The notes under the pieces: model-generated | What the model saw: the letters and a program-made list of their open reading frames with translations, nothing else | Databases searched by the model: none | Told to the model about the DNA's origin: nothing | Translations under genes and position numbers: made by a program | NCBI RefSeq assembly: GCF_027579695.1 | Contig: NC_083582.1 | Coordinates: 31,262,964 to 31,326,963 of the forward strand | Reading direction: 5' to 3' | DNA length: 64,000 nt | Source: Neoarius graeffei | Taxonomy: Eukaryota; Chordata; Actinopteri; Siluriformes; Ariidae | In this document: piece by piece, positions 1-11,101 of the stretch | Layout of the letters: the number at the start of each line of letters is the position of its first letter | Numbering within the stretch: position 1 is the stretch's first letter

Positions 1-838
1 CACAACATTTCGATTGGATTAAGGTCAGGACTTTGACTCGGCCATTCCAAAACATTAACTTTATTCTTCTTTAACCATTCTTTGGTAGAACGACTTGTGT
101 GCTTATGGTCGTTATCTTGCTGCATGACCCACCTTCTCTTGAGATTCAGTTCATGGACAAATGTCCTGACATTTTCCTTTAGAATTCGCTGGTATAATTC
201 AGAATTCATTGTTCCATCAATGATGGCAAGCCGTCCTGGCCCAGATGCAGCAAAACAGGCCCAAACCATGATACTACCACCACCATGTTTCACAGATGGG
301 ATAAGGTTCTTATGCTGGAATGCAGTGTTTTCCTTTCTCCAAACAAAACGCTTCTCATTTAAACCAAAAAGTTCTATTTTGGTCTCATCCATCCACAAAA
401 CATTCTTCCAATAGCCTTCTGGCTTGTCCACATGATCTTTAGCAAACTGCAGATGAACAGCAATGTTCTTTTTGGAGAGCAGTGGCTTTCTCCTTGCAAC
501 CCTGCCATGCACACCATTGTTGTTCAGTGTTCTCCTGATGGTAGACTCATGAACATTAGCCAAATGTGAGAGAGGCCTTCAGTTGCTTAGAAGTTACCCT
601 GGGGTCCTTTGTGACCTCACTGACTATTACACGCCTTGCTCTTGGAGTGATCTTTGTTGGTCGACCACTCCTGGGGAGGGTAACAAATGGTCCTGAATTT
701 CCTCCATTTGTACACAGTCTGTCTGAATGTGGATTGGTGGAGTCCAAACTCTTTAGAGATGGTTTTGTAACCTTTTCCAGCCTGATGAGCATCAACAACG
801 CTTTTTCTGAGGTCCTTAGAAATCTCCTTTGATCGTGC
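1..838 (-). pseudogene. Tc1 transposase remnant
   Basis: Minus-strand reading gives the Tc1 N-terminal helix-turn-helix region (an ITPRARRVIV-type stretch at about 600-660) and then the DDE catalytic region running off the window edge. The start codon present in the sister copy (CAT at 20921-20923 on the plus strand) is CGT here, so ATG has become ACG. One extra A near 565 shifts the frame between the DNA-binding and catalytic halves. This is a DNA cut-and-paste transposase relic with no function expected. Confidence 0.85.
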
Positions 839-969
839 CGTGATACACTTTAACTGGGTTCTCTTTATCTACTTTTAGGACTTGTGTGAAAATCTGATGT
901 TGTTTTAGGTCATATTTATGCAGAAATATAGACAATTCTAAAGGGTTCACAAACTTTCAAGCACCATTG
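1..969 (-). mobile_element. Tc1-like transposon, cut by window start, internally deleted
   Basis: This matches the complete element at 19604-21290 over its whole length; the first base here corresponds to about 19977 there. It ends in the same terminal repeat, with AAGGGTTCACAAACTTTC at 940-957, and abuts a TA at 970-971, the normal Tc1 target. Relative to the other copy, about 235 bp is missing at 848-851, between the transposase start and the terminal repeat. The boundary is clear because the sister copy is in the same window. It is non-functional. Confidence 0.9.
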
Positions 970-970
970 T

Positions 971-2968
971 AGGTTTCCACTGGGTGAAACCACGCAAAAT
1001 TTGCTCATGAATATTCGCTCTGGGGGCGTGGTCATGAAAACAGCAAGCAAGTTCAGCTACCATGTCAATTAGCAAGTGCAGTTGCAGTGCAGTGACTGGC
1101 TGCTAGCTAGCAAACTGTCCTTGAGGACTGTAACGTTAGATTAGCTCGTAAAATTAATCAATCAATCAGTTAACAACAGTTCGTATTCAGTGTGTAAAAA
1201 CGACGGTATATGAATATGACTGTTTTCTAAGTTTGTGTGGCATGTAAATAACAATCCGACTTGATACTGACAACCGGTGTTCATTAAGGTCACAAAGACA
1301 TTATTAAATCACATCAAAACGTTGGCTAATATTGCACCTAGTCTTGCCTGTGAAGTGCCTGCGAACTTCAGCAGCCCGCAAACCCTTAATTTGAAGTGCT
1401 TCAGTTAAGACCTGGAAAGCCCTGACCAAGTTCGTGTAACATGACACATGTAAACAACAACCCGATGGTGATGTGGACATTAAAAAGTGTCTGGGCCATG
1501 AACAATCAAATAAAACATTTTCACGTAATAAGCATAACAGCCTCCGCCTTCTTGATCAGAAATTTTTGGTTCCTCCCGCCTCTCTTTTGAAAAAATCCCA
1601 GACATATGCTGAACTGATTGGTTTTCGAGGGGGTTCATTTGAAAACGGTGGCTAAAAACTTTTCTCTGTAGAACCCGGTCACTACCTCCTCTCCCTCCCC
1701 TCTCCGCTCTGGGCTCAAGAAGACAACAAAAGGACCATAATATAACAACAACCAATCAGAATTCAGATACACTCTGTTGCCAAGTGAAATTGTAACCTTT
1801 CAACATGTCAAAAAAGTTCTCGAGCCCTCGTCCTGTTTTACCGTTAGATCAATCACATATCAGCTTAAACTAGCATTCTAAAACTAGTTAAAGATCCTAC
1901 AGAAGAGAGCCCACTCCCCCTGCCAGCCTCATGGAACGCAGTGTTTAAGGCTCCGGATGTGTTTTACTTCCATTTATGAGGGAAAAGAACATACACCCTC
2001 CCGACAGTCAATGCGTTATTCGCTTGTAAAACACATTTGCAAATTGGTAGAATGAGTTAATCATCACATGCAAGATTTGCAATTAATCAAATGAATTGCA
2101 TATTATTATTATTATTCATGAATTACTACAGTTCTGAACTTCAAATTTTAAAAGTCCGGACTTTGGAGAGATGATGGAGACTCTTTTGGTGGAACACATG
2201 TTGACCTGAAGTCGGCATTGGGTTTTTGTCCCCACCGATGTTAATACTGAACCTACGCCCTTGCCTACATGTTATCTCGTTCTAAATGTTGTTACTTTTA
2301 TCCAAAAGACAGCTGGCAATATGTCGTTATTTTGCACTTTGTTTATCCGGGTACTAATCTTTGAGAAACTGGATTGGCAGAATGTTGCCTGTGAAGAAAA
2401 GAATGTCTTTTTATTACCCTGTGCCAAGTTAATATTTACTTAAGTGCAATTTTGTATTTTATTTATTGTTTTTGTTGTGAGTGGTTTTGTTTGTTTTATT
2501 TCTTTATATTTATATATTTTTTACGTAAAAAATTATATAATTCTTACATATTTTTTAATAAGTTGACTTAAAGTTTATTGTTCTTTGAACGGGTGTATTT
2601 GCATGATCATGATTATTTTACTAGTGGCATAAAATTGTCAACAATAATATCGTTTATCGCAATAATTTCTGAGACAATATATTGTCCAACAAAATTTATC
2701 ATCATGACGGGCCTACTCTTATGTAACACGATTACTTTACTGACGAGCATTTTTCTGTAACACTTAATTTTGTGCTGGAAAACTAATGTTTGGAACTCTA
2801 AAAAGTGTTTTTATACTGACTTGATTATGTAGAAGTCATAAAATGAAAATCTATCACAAAAGTTTGTACAGAAAAAAAAAAGGGGGTATCCAAGACTGGA
2901 TACAATTTGGGACGAAATCGGATGCATCATTTCTAGCATCTTTGCATCAGTAAAATCTGATTTACTAA
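971..2968. other. Unassigned AT-rich sequence, possible old repeat tail
   Basis: I see no coding region or structured element I can support here. The stretch 2578-2720, with its TTTATCGCAATAATTTCTGA segment near 2653, resembles the AT-rich 3' ends of fish hAT-type repeats that I know, but no matching end or TSD was found, so this is only a suspicion. Short open frames here have no recognisable domains. Confidence 0.3.
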
Positions 2969-3335
2969 TACAACCCCGAATCAGAAAAAGTTGGGACAGT
3001 ACGCTAAAACTGAAATTAAAACTGAATTTGCAAATAAGCTTTGACCTGTATTGCACTCAAAACAATACAACAGTGCATTATTTGATGTTTTACCTCATGA
3101 AAATTTATTGTTTTTCCAAAATAAAACACATTTCAGAAGTTGGGACTGTAAAGTGGTAAATGCTTTACTATGTTGCCATTCCTTCTCCCAACACTTAAAA
3201 GATGTTTAGGGACTGAAGACACCAAGTGACGAAGTGTTTCAGGTGTTATTTTGTCCCATTCTTCCTGCAAACAGGTGTTAAGGCGTGCAATAGTACGGGG
3301 TCGTTGTTGTCATTTTTTTATTTCAAAATTCTCCA

Positions 3336-3709
3336 TGGGCGGCACGGTGGTGTAGTGGTTAGCGCTATCGCCTCACAGCAAGAAGGTCCGGGTTCGAGCC
3401 CCGGGGCCGGCGAGGGCCTTTCTGTGTGGAGTTTGCATGTTCTCCCCGTGTCCGCGTGGGTTTCCTCCGGGTGCTCCGGTTTCCCCCACAGTCCAAAGAC
3501 ATGCAGGTTAGGTTAACTGGTGACTCTAAATTGACCGTAGGTGTGAATGTGAGTGTGAATGGTTGTCTGTGTCTATGTGTCAGCCCTGTGATGACCTGGC
3601 GACTTGTCCAGGGTGTACCCCGCCTTTCGCCCGTAGTCAGCTGGGATAGGCTCCAGCTTGCCTGCGACCCTGTAGAACAGGATAAAGCGGCTAGAGATAA
3701 TGAGATGAG
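3336..3709 (+). mobile_element. tRNA-headed SINE, full length (family 1)
   Basis: The A box lies in TGGTGTAGTGGTTAGC and the B box in GGTTCGAGCCC near the 5' end. A body beginning TGCATGTTCTCCCCGTGT follows, and the 3' end (CAGCTGGGATAGGCTCCAGC) resembles RTE-type LINE tails, finishing in GAGATGAGA. An 11-bp TSD AAAATTCTCCA lies at 3325-3335 and 3710-3720. It sits inside the Tc1 at 2971. Confidence 0.95.
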
Positions 3710-4031
3710 AAAATTCTCCACACATTCTCTATTGTGGACAGAGGGACAGGCACCCTTTTCTTCCACAGCCACGCCTTTGTAATGTCTGCAGAATGTGGTT
3801 TTGCATTGTCTTGTTCAAATGTCCATGGAAAAGATGTCGTCTTGAAGGCAGCATATGTTGCTCCAAAATCTCAATGTACTTTTCTTGCACCATCACAGAA
3901 ATGCAAGTTACCTTTCCCAAGGCCACTGACAACCCCATACCATGACACTCCCTGGCTTTTGGACTTCTTGTTGCTGGTAACAGTCTGGATGGTTCTTTCG
4001 GTCTGTGTGCTCTGGACCAGTGTTCATTTCT

Positions 4032-4075
4032 TTAAAAAAACAAACAAACAAAAAAAACAAAAAACTAGATAGAAC
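4032..4075. repeat. A-rich (AAAC)n tract
   Basis: Simple AAAC/A-rich tract just left of the MITE at 4099. It may be the remains of a poly(A) tail or slippage at the insertion site. Confidence 0.7.
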
Positions 4076-4098
4076 TCGACACCAACGGTGTAGATGGG

Positions 4099-4452
4099 GA
4101 TGCCTCCGCTCGGTAGACTACATGCCTTATTAAGTTGTGATTTGGGGATGGACATTTGACCTCACAGTAATCTTGACCTGGTGAAATTACTTGTAGCAGC
4201 CTTGGAGCTATTGTGTTCACAACGTTTTCGGACAGACATTTGACCTCACAGTGACCTTGACCGTAGACCTTTTGATCTCAAAATCTAAATCAGTTTATCT
4301 TTGTCCCCAAATGCACAAATGGTGAAAGTTTGTCGAAATTCCTTTCATTAGCCTTTGAGATATCGCATTCACAAGGTTTTGGGACGGACGCACGGACAGA
4401 CGGACAACCCGAAAACATAATGCCTCCTGCACCTTACGGTGGCGGAGGCATA
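4099..4452. mobile_element. MITE-like repeat with GATGCCTCCGC ends
   Basis: It starts GATGCCTCCGC at 4099 and ends GGCGGAGGCATA at 4452, an inverted pair. Inside are phrases such as TTTGACCTCACAGTGACCTT and GGACGGACGCACGGACAGAC that I know from a common teleost repeat. It interrupts Tc1 transposase sequence, which resumes at about 4460. No clean TSD was identified. Confidence 0.65.
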
Positions 4453-4936
4453 AAAAGAGGAAGAAGACCTGGACTATTGATTTGTCCGACCACAATACAT
4501 GTTTCCACTGGGTGATGGTCCGTCTCCGATGCCTCCAAGCCCAGAGAAGTCGACGGCGCTTCTGGACACAGTTAACATAAGGCTTCCTTTTTGCACAGTA
4601 AAGTTTTAACTGGTATTTGTGGATGTAACTCTGTATTGTAGTGCTTGACAAAGGTTTTCCGAAGTAATCCCGAGCCCATATGGTTATATTAGCTACAGAT
4701 CAGGGGTGTCAAACTCAAGGCCCGTGGGCCAGATCTGGCCCGCGATATAATTACTGTATATACAGCCCATGGGATAATTTCATGTGGCTATCATGGTTTT
4801 CCCCAAAGCGTTTTAGTGTATCGGGCCCAATACGCTTGCTCTGCTTGCCGATACGCTTAGATTCATACCGATACATTAAATTTCCTACCCACAAGTAACT
4901 AGATACATAGGAGAGCAAATAACAGATCCATTTACA

Positions 4937-5309
4937 TCTCATCTCATTATCTCTAGCCGCTTTATCCTTCTACAGGGTCGCAGGCAAGCTGGAGCCTATC
5001 CCAGCTGACTACGGGCGAAAGGCGGGGTACACCCTGGACAAGTCGCCAGGTCATCACAGGGCTGACACATAGACACAGACAACCATTCACACTCACATTC
5101 ACACCTACGGTCAATTTAGAGTCACCAGTTAACCTAACCTGCATGTCTTTGGACTGTGGGGGAAACCGGAGCACCCGGAGGAAACCCACGCGGACACGGG
5201 GAGAACATGCAAACTCCGCACAGAAAGGCCCTCGCCGGCCATGGGGCTCGAACCCAAGACCTTCTTGCTGTGAGGCGACAGTGCTAACCACTACACCACC
5301 GTGCCGCCC
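4937..5309 (-). mobile_element. tRNA-headed SINE, full length (family 1)
   Basis: Reverse-strand copy with the tail at the left and the tRNA head at the right. The TSD ATCCATTTACA lies at 4926-4936 and 5310-5320. It is absent from the sister copy of the host element (57876-59592), which gives the empty site. Confidence 0.95.
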
Positions 5310-5601
5310 ATCCATTTACATATTGATTGATATTTGTGTTAAACAAGCAGTCTTTTTTTCCAATGTTTGTGTTGATTCTGTCAAAGTAATATGTCCGCGT
5401 GGTATGATGTAAACAAACTAATATGTTGGCTGTGTCAAGATCACGTGTTCAAACCGTCCAATAAAAATATCGAAAGAAAATGTCAGACATCCCGGAATTT
5501 TCCGATTCATTATAAGCGATCTCATTGGCTGCCGATGTTGTCCCCCACCAGACGGACAAAGCCGACTGATTTTAATCACAAAAGTTTGACCTAGTCTATT
5601 A

Positions 5602-5603
5602 GG

Positions 5604-5634
<31 letters not shown>

Positions 5635-6554
5635 GTGTTTCCGGTAACCCGACCGACCGAGAATTTCGGTGGCGAAACTGCCGACCGTAAAGTTTTTATT
5701 ACAAATTTCCCTTGATATTTTAGTGTAAGCGGCATTAGTTTGTCATAATTTTTTGTTTCAACGCATTCAAGTTGTGAAAGAAATGATAAAAAGTAAAAAT
5801 GTTTCGCCACTTCTGTCAGCCCTCCTGCATAAACATGGAAGCGCACTTGTATACTGAAGGAGGAAGGGGAAACTGAGCCGAGCCGCCATTTTGAATCCTC
5901 ATTCAAGGCTGTAATGCAAATTGCTTCCTCTTCAGTATACAAGTGCACTTCCATGGCAGGGAAAAACACTACATTTTGCCGCCTATGTAGCCCCCTATTT
6001 ATACAAATAGGAGTCATTCAGGATTCAGCCATGTTTTTGCTCGACCCAAGTTCTACAGTAGGCTAGGCTAGGCCGTCTGCTTTTAATGGAAGTAGCCTAG
6101 CCTAGGACGTTATTTTCACGTTATTTCTTGATAAGGTGTTTTCATGTTATTACATGAAAATATCATGAAATAACGTGATAATTTTGTATCATGAAATTAC
6201 GTGATGTTATGTTATTACATGATATATTGTAAAAACGTGATAACTTTAATAATATCTTTTCACGTAATTACTTGATTCTAAGCCAATTTTTTTTGAGTGT
6301 GGTAGCAATACGCTTCCGTAGATCATAACTCGAACTCTTGCGATATTTTTTTTATTCGTTTAAAGATTTAAAACACTTATTTTATTATGATGTGTGGTAT
6401 AAAGGATTCTGTGCCAAAATACTATTTTGTAAGATGTTTACTTGTGTTAATTTTTTCGAACAAAAAAAAAAAAAAAAAAAATTTCCTACCTACCGACCTT
6501 ATTTTAGTATTTCATGTTACCTGAAACACACACACTTTTTTTTTTTTTTTGGCC
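5602..6554. mobile_element. PIF/Harbinger-like element, TSD TTA
   Basis: The ends are GGCCAAATT followed by an A run, and a T run followed by GGCC. TTA is duplicated at 5599-5601 and 6555-6557. The uninterrupted site is visible in the sister host copy near 59133-59150. A minus-strand acidic reading frame (MEVHLYTEEEAICIT, about 5910-5960) also occurs on the plus strand of the related fragment at 29968-30120. TWA target duplication is typical of PIF/Harbinger. Confidence 0.75.
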
Positions 6555-6624
6555 TTATCATTATGGCTTCGATCAAAGATTGGTTGACTAAACGTCAACA
6601 AACCCACGTGAGTGATGGCGCACA

Positions 6625-6801
6625 AAACCAGACAACTGTCACGACAACGAAAACGTCGTCAATTTTGATCACAGCGACTGGCTCAAAAAGCACTCGCTGG
6701 ACAGTTTGATCCACATCAGCATGGATGACAGCGAGACGGACTATGAGAGGGCTGCCCAACATTGGGCCAAGCAAAAGCCGAGGAGAATTAATCTGCTTTA
6801 A
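6625..6801 (+). CDS. Conserved 58-codon acidic ORF in 6-bp-TSD element (copy 1)
   Basis: The frame begins at a KPDN codon run, has no ATG of its own, and ends in RRINLL plus stop. It is rich in D/E and W, with an ISMDDSETDYERAAQHWAKQ core. The same 177-bp frame is open at 58888-59064 with almost the same protein. It looks like a terminal exon. Upstream in another frame is MASIKDWLTKRQQTH followed by GTGAGT, a possible splice donor. I do not recognise the family; it may be part of a transposon accessory protein. Confidence 0.45.
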   Translation, partial: KPDNCHDNENVVNFDHSDWLKKHSLDSLIHISMDDSETDYERAAQHWAKQKPRRINLL

Positions 6802-6837
6802 AAGAGTAGAAAATGTAATGAATTAGTTTGGGTTTGT

Positions 6838-7120
6838 AGAAAGATTATGTACTTATAAACACTCTCACGAAGTGAAGTTGTCCAAATGTGTCAAATATAG
6901 CATCATTTCAGGTAATAACGATAAGCATTTTTGGCAGTGTGATGTCACTGGGATCCATTTAACAAAAGGCGGCTCCGGATTATTCTTTCGTTAAAGGCTC
7001 ACAGCGACATCACACTGCCAAATATGCTTATTATTCTTCAAAATTATGCTACATTTGACACGTATAAACACATTCATGAAGAGAATTTGTTAATAAGTAC
7101 ATAATCTTTCTGCAAACTTT
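6838..7120. repeat. Imperfect inverted repeat inside 6-bp-TSD element
   Basis: Arms around 6838-6955 and 7005-7120 share, inverted, GGCAGTGTGATGTC/GACATCACACTGCC, GATTATGTACTTATAA and a TTTGGACA/TTTGACAC region. The same hairpin-forming arrangement is present in the other copy at about 58590-58860. Confidence 0.7.
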
Positions 7121-7651
7121 AAATGTATGAATTAAGTTTTCTTTTCCTTTAAATGTGTTTTAATCTGAATCTAGTCCATTTAATAAAGTGCCAAAATTTA
7201 AACTTTATAATATGCAGTCGCCTTACTTTTCTTTTCAGTGTATCTTAGTTATACGTATATTACGGTAATTGCATCCGAAACATTCTAAATCATTACAGTT
7301 ATAGTAATACAGCAACTTATTTTAAAGGTGGCAGTTCTGAGGTTCAGATCCCTTTGTGATCAACAGGAGGTCATGATGATCGATTCTCTTCAGTGGATTG
7401 CAGAAGATGGAACAAACCACTGTTCATATTTTCACGCACATTTTTGTTACAACACTACAACAACAAATCATAGATAATTAAGGGATCCCTGTAGATTTTC
7501 AATCTATCGTATACCTCAGTAATCTATAACAAAACAGTTTAACTTGCATGTTGAACTTTAAGGTGAAATTTCAAATGTGTATACATTAATACTATTTAGG
7601 CCAGAAATCATTGAAACACTGGTAAAATCGATCCTATAATCATGGCTCTAA

Positions 7652-8688
7652 GGGCGTATTCACACCTACGTTGTTTGGTCCGGACCAAACGAACCAAATT
7701 TCCCTTGGTCCGGACCTTTTGGGTTGGTCTGAATACAAACCACCGAACTCTGGTCCGGACCAAACAAGCGGACCGAGACCGAGCTGCAAGGTCGGACTCG
7801 GTCCGGACCAAAGGAACCCTGGTGCGGATCTTTTGGAGGTGTGAAAGCAGACCGGACCCAATCTGACAGTTTTGCTTTTTTGTACCTCGGGAGCTTCCGT
7901 CGTTTGTCGAGCATTATGGGAAACAGAGTCTTGACTGACACTCCACCGCAAAGTGCAAACACTGTTTCGGTTGTCAAGGGTCGTTCAGTCACCAGTAGTA
8001 GGCGAGTACAAAAAATGAGTAGGGGGCAAACGTGGGCCGAGGAAGAAACGCGTACCCTTGTGGATATATGAGCAGATGTCCACATATCTGAGCTTTTGGA
8101 GAGAACACACAAAAACGCCGACGTGTTTGCTGTATTCAGTGAGAAAATGAAGGAGAAGGGGTTCACGCGCTCCCCAGAACAATGTCGGCTAAAAGTGAAG
8201 AAACTCCGTCAGACCTACATTAAAATCAGGGACATTCTTTCAAAAAGTGGCGGTACTAGCGACGCAAAAAAGAAATTCATCTATTGCGTGAAGAGCCAGA
8301 ACTGTCACAACATGATGTGCGCTCATCAGCGCTATCCTCCGTAGCCGCCTTGCCCTTTGTCGTCGTCGTTGATAAATTACTTGTACAACAGCATAGTAAT
8401 CGCACAATTGTGAAAACAGTAAAAACTGGAAAAAGCATATAGCTTTGATGACATTAAAAAGAATAACAGCATGGAAAGCCTCCATGACTACTTTTGAACT
8501 TAACGCTTTGTGCGCGTGTCGTCTCTGACCAATAGCTGAACGACCTCAGGGCGCGTGGCTTTGTTGACAGATTTTGGTCCGCTTACTAAAATGTACAGTG
8601 TGAAAGCGAACCGCACCAAAATGAAAAAATAAAAAAAAACATTTGGTTCGGACCAAAGCAAGTGAACTATCCTGGTCTGAATACACCC
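7652..8688 (+). mobile_element. PIF/Harbinger-like element, TSD TAA
   Basis: The ends GGGCGTATTCACACC and GGTCTGAATACACCC are inverted copies. TAA is duplicated at 7649-7651 and 8689-8691. The empty site is visible in the sister element around 58048-58055. Subterminal TTTGGTCCGGACCAAAC repeats occur at both ends. It carries a Myb/SANT-like remnant at 8017-8290. Confidence 0.85.
8017..8290 (+). pseudogene. Myb/SANT-like DNA-binding protein remnant of Harbinger element
   Basis: Plus-strand frame starting MSRGQTWAEEETRTLVDI, then an in-frame TGA at 8069-8071 where a Trp codon would fit, then a helical region ending RTHKNADVFAVFSEKMKEKG and KVKKLRQTYIKIRD. The pattern (W-EE-T-L, then F-x-x-I/M, then C-x-x-K-x-K-x-L) is that of the Myb/SANT-like accessory protein of Harbinger transposons. 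It is truncated downstream, and no DDE nuclease gene is present. Confidence 0.65.
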
Positions 8689-9377
8689 TAAAACCTCTCA
8701 GAGACCCTGAAAATGCACCTGAGAGCATCTATTTTCAAAATATTTTCCCCCCTAGTTTCGCGTCACGCCTTTGGCGCTCAATTGTCTGTGTATTATCAGG
8801 CCAGAATTTAGGGCTTTAATTTTTTTCTGGGGAAAACACTGGGCTATTATTAATGGCCTGCTGGTAAATAGCGCTCCCACCACTCATACTACAAATCCCG
8901 TTATGCACTGCAACAGCTGCCGCGCGGGTCAAGACCTGTGCACCAACCCGTTTTCCCGCACTGCCAATAACACATTGATCAGTGGTCAGCGGATAAAAGC
9001 ATCAGTCAGCACTTTTTACAGTGACATTTAAGCTAGCCTGACCTCCAAAAAAATGGCCAAACGAAAAGTGGACTTTGAAAACAGGGATTTTCAAAACAGG
9101 TGGGAGGCAGGTAAACCTGTGTGTCTTGTTTGTGGAGCTAATGTGGCTGTAATTAAAGAATATAACACAAGACGGCATTATGAGACAAAACATCAGGACA
9201 AGTCCAAAAACCTGGACATACAGCAGAAGCTAGAGAAGGCAGAAGAGTTGAAAAAGAGTCTGGCGTTACAGCAAGCTATTCTCACAAAAGCAAAATCACA
9301 AAGTGAAGCTGCCGTGAAAGCTAGTTTTGTAGTGGCAGAAGAGCCAGCCAAATCAGCCCGGTCTTTTATGGAGGGAG

Positions 9378-9970
9378 TACGGAAGCCGCGAGAGGCCCTT
9401 CATATAATCTTTTATTCACCTTGTTATCCCGAGATAACGACATAATTAATTCAGGATCTCGAGAAAACAACACAACTAATTCGAGATCTCGAGAAAACAT
9501 TATTTCATGATCTCAGCTGGATCACTGTATCTCCGTCGGTAGAGACGAAGCCGGGCCAGTCTTCTGCGGAGGTGCCGCGGACTAATTTTGAAAGGATCCC
9601 TTATTAAAAGACTTAATGCAATCTCTCCCTGTGTCAACCCCTGATCAAAATATTGCCTTATTAGGTGATCGATTATTCCAGACATTCTAATGACCAAAGT
9701 TGCGTCTATACAGAATGAGAAATAGCCCCAAAGTCAGCATATCACAAGTCTCTTGGCGTACCTGAATGAACCATTTCTCAGCTGTTTACTCGAGATCATG
9801 AAATAATTGTTTTGTTTTCTCAAGATCACGGAATAACGGTTTTGTTTTCTCGAGATCTCAAATTAGTTGTGTTGTTTTCTCGAGCTCCTGAATTAATTAT
9901 GTCGTTATCTCGGGATAACAAGGTGAATAAAAAAAAAGGATTATATGAAGGGCCTCTCGCGGCTTCCGTA
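9378..9970 (-). mobile_element. Snap-back element with HTH ORF, copy 1
   Basis: It begins TACGGAAGCCGCGAGAGGCC and ends with the inverse, with TIRs running over 100 bp. The TSD AGGGAG lies at 9372-9377 and 9971-9976; removing the insert restores the hAT transposase reading frame. The arms hold repeated TCTCGAGAAAACAA units spaced about 30 bp apart, which could be protein binding sites. A single 65-codon ORF lies in the middle. A second copy is at 40029-40672. Confidence 0.85.
9500..9697 (-). CDS. 65-aa helix-turn-helix protein of snap-back element (copy 1)
   Basis: Intact ORF starting MVIRMSGIIDHLI. Residues 15-50 form a basic helix-turn-helix-like region (QGLTQGEIALSLL, then ISPRHLRRRLARLRLYRRR), and it ends DPAEIMK. 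It is 61/65 identical to the ORF at 40157-40354. The fold resembles the N-terminal HTH of fish DDE-integrase-like proteins, but no catalytic domain is present. It could bind the element's own repeats or act as a repressor; this is inference. Confidence 0.55.
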   Translation of the reverse strand: MVIRMSGIIDHLIRQYFDQGLTQGEIALSLLIRDPFKISPRHLRRRLARLRLYRRRYSDPAEIMK

Positions 9971-10529
9971 AGGGAGAGTTTTTGAAGCGCTGCATGATTA
10001 AAGTGTGCGACGTCTTGTGTTCAGACAAAAAGCAAGCATTTTCAAATACAAGTCTCAGCAAAAATACGGTTGCTGATCGGATATGTGAGCTTGCCACTGA
10101 TTTACAAGTACAGCTGATGGACAAGGGAAAAGACTTTATTGCATATTCCCTTGCTGTGGATGAGAGCACCGACAAGACTGACACTGCACAGCTGGCAATC
10201 TTCATCCGTGGAGTGGACTCCAGTTTGTGTGTTACAGAGGAACTTTTGGGTATTAAACCAATGCATGACACAACCACAGGAAAAGACATATTTGAAGAAG
10301 TATCCAAATGTGTGAATGACATGAAACTGCCCTGGGACAAACTTGCGGGACTGACGACAGATGGAGCGCCTGCGATGTGCAGGGAAAAGAGTGGATTGGT
10401 GGGACGGATGTGGGAGAAGATGCAGAGGGAGAACTGCACAGGTGAGCTGACAGTGTACCACTGCATCATACACCAGGAAACGCTGTGCAGCAAAGTCCTG
10501 AAGCTGGAAAATGTCATAAGCACCGTAAC

Positions 10530-11037
10530 ACATGCCCCTTTTCCACCAAATCAGTTCCAGGGCTGGTTCGGGGCCAGTGCTTAGTTTGGAACCGGGTTTT
10601 CTGTTTCCACTGACAAAGAACTGGCTCTGGGGCCAGAAAAACCGGTTCCAGACTAGCACCAACTCTCTGCTGGGCCAGAGGAAAGAACCGCTTATGTCGG
10701 GGGGGGCGAGTTGTTAAGTCCAACAACAATAACGACTGCGAAAGATCGCCATTTTTAAGCGACGAGAAGCAGCAGCTGTACAAACATGAAGTCATCCATT
10801 ATTATTATTGTTGTTGTTGCTGCTTCTTCCGTGTTGTTTTTGCTTCGATATTCGTGCCAAGGTTTATGTAAACGTAGCAACGTAACTGACGTATACAGCG
10901 ACGCAATGACGTGGCTTCCCTTAGCACCACGAGCTATGGAAAAGCAAACTGGTTCTCAGCTGGCTCGCAAGTTGAACGAGTTGTGAACCAGCACCGGCCC
11001 CAAACCAGCCCTGGAACTGATTTGGTGGAAAAGGGGT
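10530..11037. mobile_element. MITE with CCCCTTTTCCACCAAATCAG ends
   Basis: The left arm CCCCTTTTCCACCAAATCAG (from 10534) and right arm CTGATTTGGTGGAAAAGGGG (to 11036) are inverted copies over at least 45 bp, including the GGGCTGGTTCGGGGCC region. It interrupts hAT transposase between the 'LENVIS' and 'QTVNFIR' codons. A clean TSD was not resolved. Short ORFs inside have no recognisable domain. Confidence 0.75.
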
Positions 11038-11101
11038 ACCAGACAGTTAACTTTATAAGAGGCGACGGTTTAAAATCACTGGCAGGGACACCCATGTTCG
11101 A

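Larger units (their letters stand above)
4792..8841 (-). mobile_element. hAT-like element with 6-bp TSD, copy 1, holding further insertions
   Basis: The left end is CATGGTTTTCCCC and the right end is GGGGAAAACACTG, an imperfect 13-bp inverted pair. The TSD GGCTAT lies at 4786-4791 and 8842-8847. A near-complete second copy in opposite orientation lies at 57876-59592 with its own 6-bp TSD. Copy 1 is enlarged by a SINE (4937-5309), a Harbinger-like element (5602-6554) and another (7652-8688). CA...TG ends suggest hAT; six-base TSDs are unusual for hAT, so the superfamily is left open. Confidence 0.8.

Noticed and set aside
1480-1755. 91-codon ORF on the minus strand
   Set aside because: No domain, compositional bias or conserved copy; consistent with chance.
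3350-3410. tRNA-like A and B boxes suggesting real tRNA genes
   Set aside because: They are SINE heads: the same sequence recurs over ten times with a common body, tail and TSDs, and no cloverleaf with an acceptor stem could be drawn by eye.
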